In this document: positions 60,712-64,000 of the stretch, one piece after another | How the letters are laid out: each line of letters begins with the position of its first letter | Numbering within the stretch: position 1 is the first letter of the stretch | Assembly: GCA_016718315.1 (NCBI GenBank) | Contig: JADKDV010000001.1 | Location: 1,178,001 to 1,242,000, forward strand | DNA: 64,000 nt | Direction: 5' to 3' | From: Candidatus Obscuribacter sp. | Lineage (GTDB): Bacteria; Cyanobacteriota; Vampirovibrionia; Obscuribacterales; Obscuribacteraceae | Notes under the pieces: model-generated | Told to the model about the DNA's origin: nothing | Seen by the model: only the letters and a program-made list of their open reading frames with translations | The model's database searches: none | Program-made: the position numbers and the translations under genes

Positions 60712-61074
60712 TTAGAACTCTAAACCGGCTTCACGTGCTGCTTCTGCTACAGCTGCGACACGTCCGTGATAGATGTATCCGCCGCGATCAAAAACTACAG
60801 AATTAACGCCTTTTTCTTTAGCGCGCTTAGCGACCAGTTCGCCAACTGCTTTAGCAGAATCGACGTTCCAGGTTTTTGAATCTTTCAAAGACTCATCAAG
60901 AGTGCTTGCGGCAACGATTGTTGTGGAAGTGGTGTCATCCACAAGTTGTACATAGATATGTTTGTTAGAGCGGTAGACACAGAGCCTCGGGCGCTCGGTG
61001 GTACCAGTGACACGACGGCGAATCCGCTGGTGACGGGTAACTCTGCTTTGTTTTCTATCTGTCTTATTGATCAT
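60712..61074 (-). CDS. rplR: 50S ribosomal protein L18
   Basis: A 120-residue protein with RHQRIRRRVTGTTERPRLCV, VFDRGGYIYHGRVAAVAEAARE, and the 5S rRNA-binding start. It lies between rplF and rpsE with the usual gap. Confidence 0.96.
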   Translation of the reverse strand: MINKTDRKQSRVTRHQRIRRRVTGTTERPRLCVYRSNKHIYVQLVDDTTSTTIVAASTLDESLKDSKTWNVDSAKAVGELVAKRAKEKGVNSVVFDRGGYIYHGRVAAVAEAAREAGLEF

Positions 61075-61187
61075 TTTGCTTAGTGCCTCTAACGCTCTTT
61101 AGAATTCTATTTTTCCCAACATCTAATAGTGCTCGACCATTACGCTGGGATACTTGTCACTTATTCTGATTAGTCCCTGGTCTCAGA

Positions 61188-61733
61188 TTACTTCTTCTTA
61201 CCAGCAGCCTTACCAGCCTTACGACGGACAACTTCGCCCTGGTACTTGATGCCCTTACCTTTGTAAACTTCAGGTGGACGCTTATCGCGGATAAACGCAG
61301 TCAGGTCGCCGACGGCTTGTTTGTCGATACCAGCTACGGTGATATCGTTTTTCTTACCGACAGTGATGGTGATGCCATCAGGAGGCATGATTTCTACGGG
61401 GTGGCTGTAACCGAGTTGCATAACCAGCTTCTTACCGTCCATGGTGGCACGATAACCTACGCCGACTATTTCTAGTTGACGCTCAAAGCCAGCCGAGACG
61501 CCCTTGATCATGTTAGCCAGAAGGGTGCGGGTCAAACCGTGATAACCACGGGCGACGCGATCTTCGGAAACGAGCAAGACCGATACTTTGCCATTCTCTT
61601 GTTTGAAGTCTAGCTCGGGACGAAATGTCTTCTCGAGCTGGCCTTTAGGTCCTTTGACCAGGACTTTGTGACCATCAATCTGGACGGTTACGCCAGAGGG
61701 CACTTCAATTGGTGCTTTACCTATACGGGACAT
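61188..61733 (-). CDS. rplF: 50S ribosomal protein L6
   Basis: A 181-residue protein with MSRIGKAPIEVPSGV, GLTRTLLANMIKGVSAGFER and the C-terminal signature RDKRPPEVYKGKGIKYQGE. It starts 12 bases after rpsH. Confidence 0.96.
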   Translation of the reverse strand: MSRIGKAPIEVPSGVTVQIDGHKVLVKGPKGQLEKTFRPELDFKQENGKVSVLLVSEDRVARGYHGLTRTLLANMIKGVSAGFERQLEIVGVGYRATMDGKKLVMQLGYSHPVEIMPPDGITITVGKKNDITVAGIDKQAVGDLTAFIRDKRPPEVYKGKGIKYQGEVVRRKAGKAAGKKK

Positions 61734-61745
61734 CTGTCTTACTCC

Positions 61746-62147
61746 TTACCAGACTTCAGCGACCACTTCGCCGCCGAGGTTGCCCTTACGGGCTTGACGA
61801 TCGGTCATCAGTCCTTGACTGGTACTGACGATGGCGATACCGAGACCACCATATACTCGAGGCATTTTTTTAGCTTGTCTGTAAACCCGGAGGCCAGGTT
61901 TGCTGACGCGCTTCAGCCCTTGAATTACAACTTCGCCTTTGCCACCGTACTTAAGTACGATGCGCATACGCTGTTCTGGCGCTCCCAGAGCACGAGTTTC
62001 ATATGATGATATGAAACCTTCTCTGCGGAGAAGCTCAGCGATGGCAACTTTCTGCTTGGAGGCAGGCATTTCCACGGCCGAAGCCTGAACGCGAATGGCG
62101 TTTCTGATACGTGTGAACATGTCCGAAATTGGATCTGTTACCGGCAT
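61746..62147 (-). CDS. rpsH: 30S ribosomal protein S8
   Basis: A 133-residue protein with DPISDMFTRIRNAI, the middle LRREGFISSYE region and the signature GLGIAIVSTSQGLMTDRQAR near the end. It follows rpsN by 10 bases. Confidence 0.96.
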   Translation of the reverse strand: MPVTDPISDMFTRIRNAIRVQASAVEMPASKQKVAIAELLRREGFISSYETRALGAPEQRMRIVLKYGGKGEVVIQGLKRVSKPGLRVYRQAKKMPRVYGGLGIAIVSTSQGLMTDRQARKGNLGGEVVAEVW

Positions 62148-62157
62148 TTGCTATCTC

Positions 62158-62364
62158 CTACCAGCTAGATTTGGTGAGTCCAGGAATTAAACCATCGTGC
62201 GCCATCTTTCTCAGGCAAAGGCGGCAAAGTCCAAAGTCACGGTAAAAACCGCGAGGACGTCCGCATATGCGACAGCGACTGTGCAAGCGCACCTTAGGAT
62301 ACTTGCCTTTGGCAACAGCTTCCTGGCGCTTGTGCTCCTTGTCAATCATGGATGTTTTAGCCAC
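62158..62364 (-). CDS. rpsN: 30S ribosomal protein S14 (zinc type)
   Basis: A 68-residue short-form S14 with RCRICGRPRGFYRDFGLCRLC, in which two CxxC pairs bind zinc, and RKMAHDGLIPGLTKSSW at the end. The usual zinc form has 61 residues. It sits between rplE and rpsH, its standard place, whereas many photosynthetic cyanobacteria keep rpsN elsewhere. Confidence 0.96.
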   Translation of the reverse strand: MAKTSMIDKEHKRQEAVAKGKYPKVRLHSRCRICGRPRGFYRDFGLCRLCLRKMAHDGLIPGLTKSSW

Positions 62365-62407
62365 GTTGTACGTTCCTCTCCTTGGACTTTTTTAGACTAA
62401 CTATTGA

Positions 62408-62962
62408 CTACGACGGGGAATTTGATTTTTTGAAAGGCATACCGAGGGCGGCGAGTAGTGCATGCGCCTCCTGGTCTGTGCGGGCAGTGGTGACGATGGA
62501 AATATCCATGCCTCTTACTGCATCGATTTGCTCATAGTTGATTTCAGGAAAAATGAGCTGCTCTTTGATACCAACGGAGAAATTACCGCGACCATCGAAA
62601 GAACGAGAAGATAGACCACGGAAATCGCGGATGCGAGGCAACGCTATGTGGATGAGTTTGGCGAGGAAGTCGTACATACGTTTGCCGCGAAGGGTAACGG
62701 ATGTGCCGACAGGCTGACCTTTTCTCAGTTTGAAGGTAGCGATTGACTTGCGAGCGCGATTGACGACGGGCTTTTGACCGGCAATAGTTGCCAACTCTTT
62801 GACACCGCTGTCGATGGCTTTAGCATTGTTAGCTGCTTCACCAAGACCCATGTTGATTACAACTTTGACTACGCGTGGGACTTGCATCTCATTTGAGTAG
62901 TTAAATTGCTTTGTCAGATGGGGCCTGACTTGCTTTTCGTAATTGTCTTTGATATCGAGCAT
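62408..62962 (-). CDS. rplE: 50S ribosomal protein L5
   Basis: A 184-residue protein with VPRVVKVVINMGLGEAANN, QKPVVNRARKSIATFKLRKG and DFRGLSSRSFDGRGNFSVGI. It binds 5S rRNA. It lies between rplX and rpsN. Confidence 0.97.
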   Translation of the reverse strand: MLDIKDNYEKQVRPHLTKQFNYSNEMQVPRVVKVVINMGLGEAANNAKAIDSGVKELATIAGQKPVVNRARKSIATFKLRKGQPVGTSVTLRGKRMYDFLAKLIHIALPRIRDFRGLSSRSFDGRGNFSVGIKEQLIFPEINYEQIDAVRGMDISIVTTARTDQEAHALLAALGMPFKKSNSPS

Positions 62963-63016
62963 TTCTTTTTTCCTGTTTACTTACTTGAACGGTCTTTGTC
63001 GTCCAAAACTTTTTAA

Positions 63017-63475
63017 TTACTCTAGACCGAGTTTTTTACGGCTCTCAGCTCTTACGGGCTTTTTGAGTTCGTTGGAATAGAGCATTACTTTTGAAGCGAA
63101 GATAGGGGCTTCTTCTTTGATGATGCCGCCCTTACTACCGCCCATTGCTGCTTTCGATTTCTCGTGGCGAGTGACGATATTGACGCCTTCAACAACTACC
63201 TTGCCAGTTTTTGGGAAAACTTTGAGGACTTTGCCGATTTTGCCTCTGTCGCCTTCAAGCTTGGTGCCATCTTTTTTAGTGCGAGTACGAGCACCGGAGA
63301 CAACCATGACGAGGTCGCCGCGCTTGACGTGCACATTTGGTACCAGGTTGGTGGCAGCCGGCTTAACGAGAGCGCGGGAGACAACTACCTTGTTGCCCAT
63401 CTTTGATTTTGTTTTGATGGGTGAATTGGTCAGCCTATAAGATTTCTTGGCTGCATCCTTTTTATTGGCGGTCAT
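63017..63475 (-). CDS. rplX: 50S ribosomal protein L24 with unusual N-terminus and KOW insert
   Basis: A 152-residue protein, longer than the usual 100-110. The KOW core VKRGDLVMVVSG…RGKIGKVLKVFPKTGKVVVEGVNIV is clear, but about 12 extra residues (ARTRTKKDGTKLEGD) sit between VVSG and RGKIGK, and about 45 basic residues precede the core. The start at 63475 is supported by GGAGGTG 9 bases upstream, encoded by the last codons of rplN, so the extension is probably real. It follows rplN by 2 bases. Confidence 0.92.
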   Translation of the reverse strand: MTANKKDAAKKSYRLTNSPIKTKSKMGNKVVVSRALVKPAATNLVPNVHVKRGDLVMVVSGARTRTKKDGTKLEGDRGKIGKVLKVFPKTGKVVVEGVNIVTRHEKSKAAMGGSKGGIIKEEAPIFASKVMLYSNELKKPVRAESRKKLGLE

Positions 63476-63477
63476 TT

Positions 63478-63846
63478 TTAGAGCACCTCCGGAGCCAGCG
63501 AAATGATCTTGGTGAAGTTTTTGTCGCGCAGTTCACGAGCGATAGGTCCGAAAACGCGAGTACCCTTTGGGTTGCCATCTTTTTGCACGATGACGGCAGC
63601 ATTGTCGTCAAATCTGATAGTGGAGCCGTCGGCGCGCTTGACGTTATTTGTCACACGTACTACGACGCAACGCACTACTTCGGATTTTTTGACGGGCATA
63701 TTAGGTAGAGCGTCTTTAACTACGCCTACGATAACGTCGCCTACTGATGCGTATCTCTTGTTGGAGCCGCCCAGGACGCGGATGCACATGAGCTCACGAG
63801 CTCCGGTGTTATCTGCGCAGGTTAATCTTGTTTGTACCTGAATCAT
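63478..63846 (-). CDS. rplN: 50S ribosomal protein L14
   Basis: A 122-residue protein with MIQVQTRLTCADNTGARELM and CIRVLGGSNKRYASVGDVIV, the L14 signatures. Its ATG overlaps the rpsQ stop (ATGA). Confidence 0.97.
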   Translation of the reverse strand: MIQVQTRLTCADNTGARELMCIRVLGGSNKRYASVGDVIVGVVKDALPNMPVKKSEVVRCVVVRVTNNVKRADGSTIRFDDNAAVIVQKDGNPKGTRVFGPIARELRDKNFTKIISLAPEVL

Positions 63847-64000
63847 TTGCTCGATACCTCACTTGCAGCATTCGAGATAGCGTGACCAGTTACTTCAATC
63901 ACATTCCATCTCTTGTCGCGAGAGATAGGAGGGCATTCTTCGATGCGCACAACATCTCCAACTTGACACTTGTTTTCGGGGTCATGAGCCTTAAACTTGC
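63843..64000 (-). CDS. rpsQ: 30S ribosomal protein S17, partial at the window edge
   Basis: The C-terminal 51 codons and stop are present: KFKAHDPENKCQVGDVVRIE, ECPPISRDKRWNVIEVTGH, then a short tail. This is the S17 OB-fold end with the conserved PxSRxKRW motif. The start lies beyond base 64000. Its stop overlaps the rplN start by 4 bases. Confidence 0.93.
   Translation of the reverse strand, partial: KFKAHDPENKCQVGDVVRIEECPPISRDKRWNVIEVTGHAISNAASEVSSK

Noticed and set aside
1..64000. CRISPR arrays, tRNA or rRNA genes, insertion sequences, prophage genes
   Set aside because: No repeat-spacer pattern, no tRNA-like cloverleaf in the gaps I read, no transposase or phage protein among the frames.

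Overview
The window looks like a chromosomal segment of a non-photosynthetic member of the Cyanobacteriota, most likely the Vampirovibrionia/Melainabacteria (Obscuribacter-like). This is an inference. It rests on the tail of the ribosomal cluster (no rpsD between rpsK and rpoA, then rplQ-truA-rplM-rpsI, as in Cyanobacteria), combined with rpsN, rpmD and map inside the cluster, and on the many TPR, TadG-like and CHAD-type proteins. I saw no photosynthesis gene, rRNA, tRNA, CRISPR array, transposase or prophage.

Layout. 1-6.4 kb: surface or envelope proteins (end of an upstream gene, a TadG-like pilus-associated protein, a secreted protein with a duplicated domain, a lipoprotein with an HExxH motif, and a carboxypeptidase-regulatory-repeat protein broken by a frameshift). 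6.4-17.2 kb: metabolism and housekeeping (folC, a Nudix hydrolase, an ArsC-like protein, TPR proteins, a SpoU/TrmH RNA methyltransferase, acetyl-CoA synthetase, dnaB, a lipid kinase). 17.4-22.9 kb: an YbhGFSR-like exporter operon (HlyD, a double ATPase, two ABC-2 permeases) ending in a tyrosine-phosphatase-like gene. 22.9-29 kb: a YchJ-like protein, a secreted YVTN beta-propeller and the chaperone set grpE-dnaK-dnaJ. 29.2-32 kb: a DUF1611/DgcN-like gene overlapping an enolase-superfamily dipeptide epimerase, then a small secreted asparagine-repeat protein. 32-36.8 kb: four paralogous membrane-anchored endonuclease/exonuclease/phosphatase (EEP) proteins in two pairs around a GNAT acetyltransferase. 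36.9-51.3 kb: GntR and Fur-family regulators, glycosyltransferases, a CHAD protein, thioredoxin reductase, a haem-oxygenase-like enzyme, a DUF255/YyaL protein, a TMTC-like membrane glycosyltransferase and small membrane proteins. 51.4-64 kb: the spc/alpha ribosomal cluster on the minus strand, from rpsQ (cut by the window edge) to rpsI, with secY, adk, map, infA, rpoA and truA.

Five places show one protein split over two reading frames (near 5.90, 17.54, 22.34, 31.93 and 58.70 kb). One is in secY, which is normally essential and single copy, so sequence or assembly error is the simplest explanation for at least some of them.

The best candidates for under-described biology are the four EEP paralogues with the embedded GNAT gene, the DgcN-DgcA-like pair (D-glutamate metabolism), the CHAD protein coupled to a glycosyltransferase, and the trxB / haem-oxygenase-like / glycosyltransferase / YyaL run.
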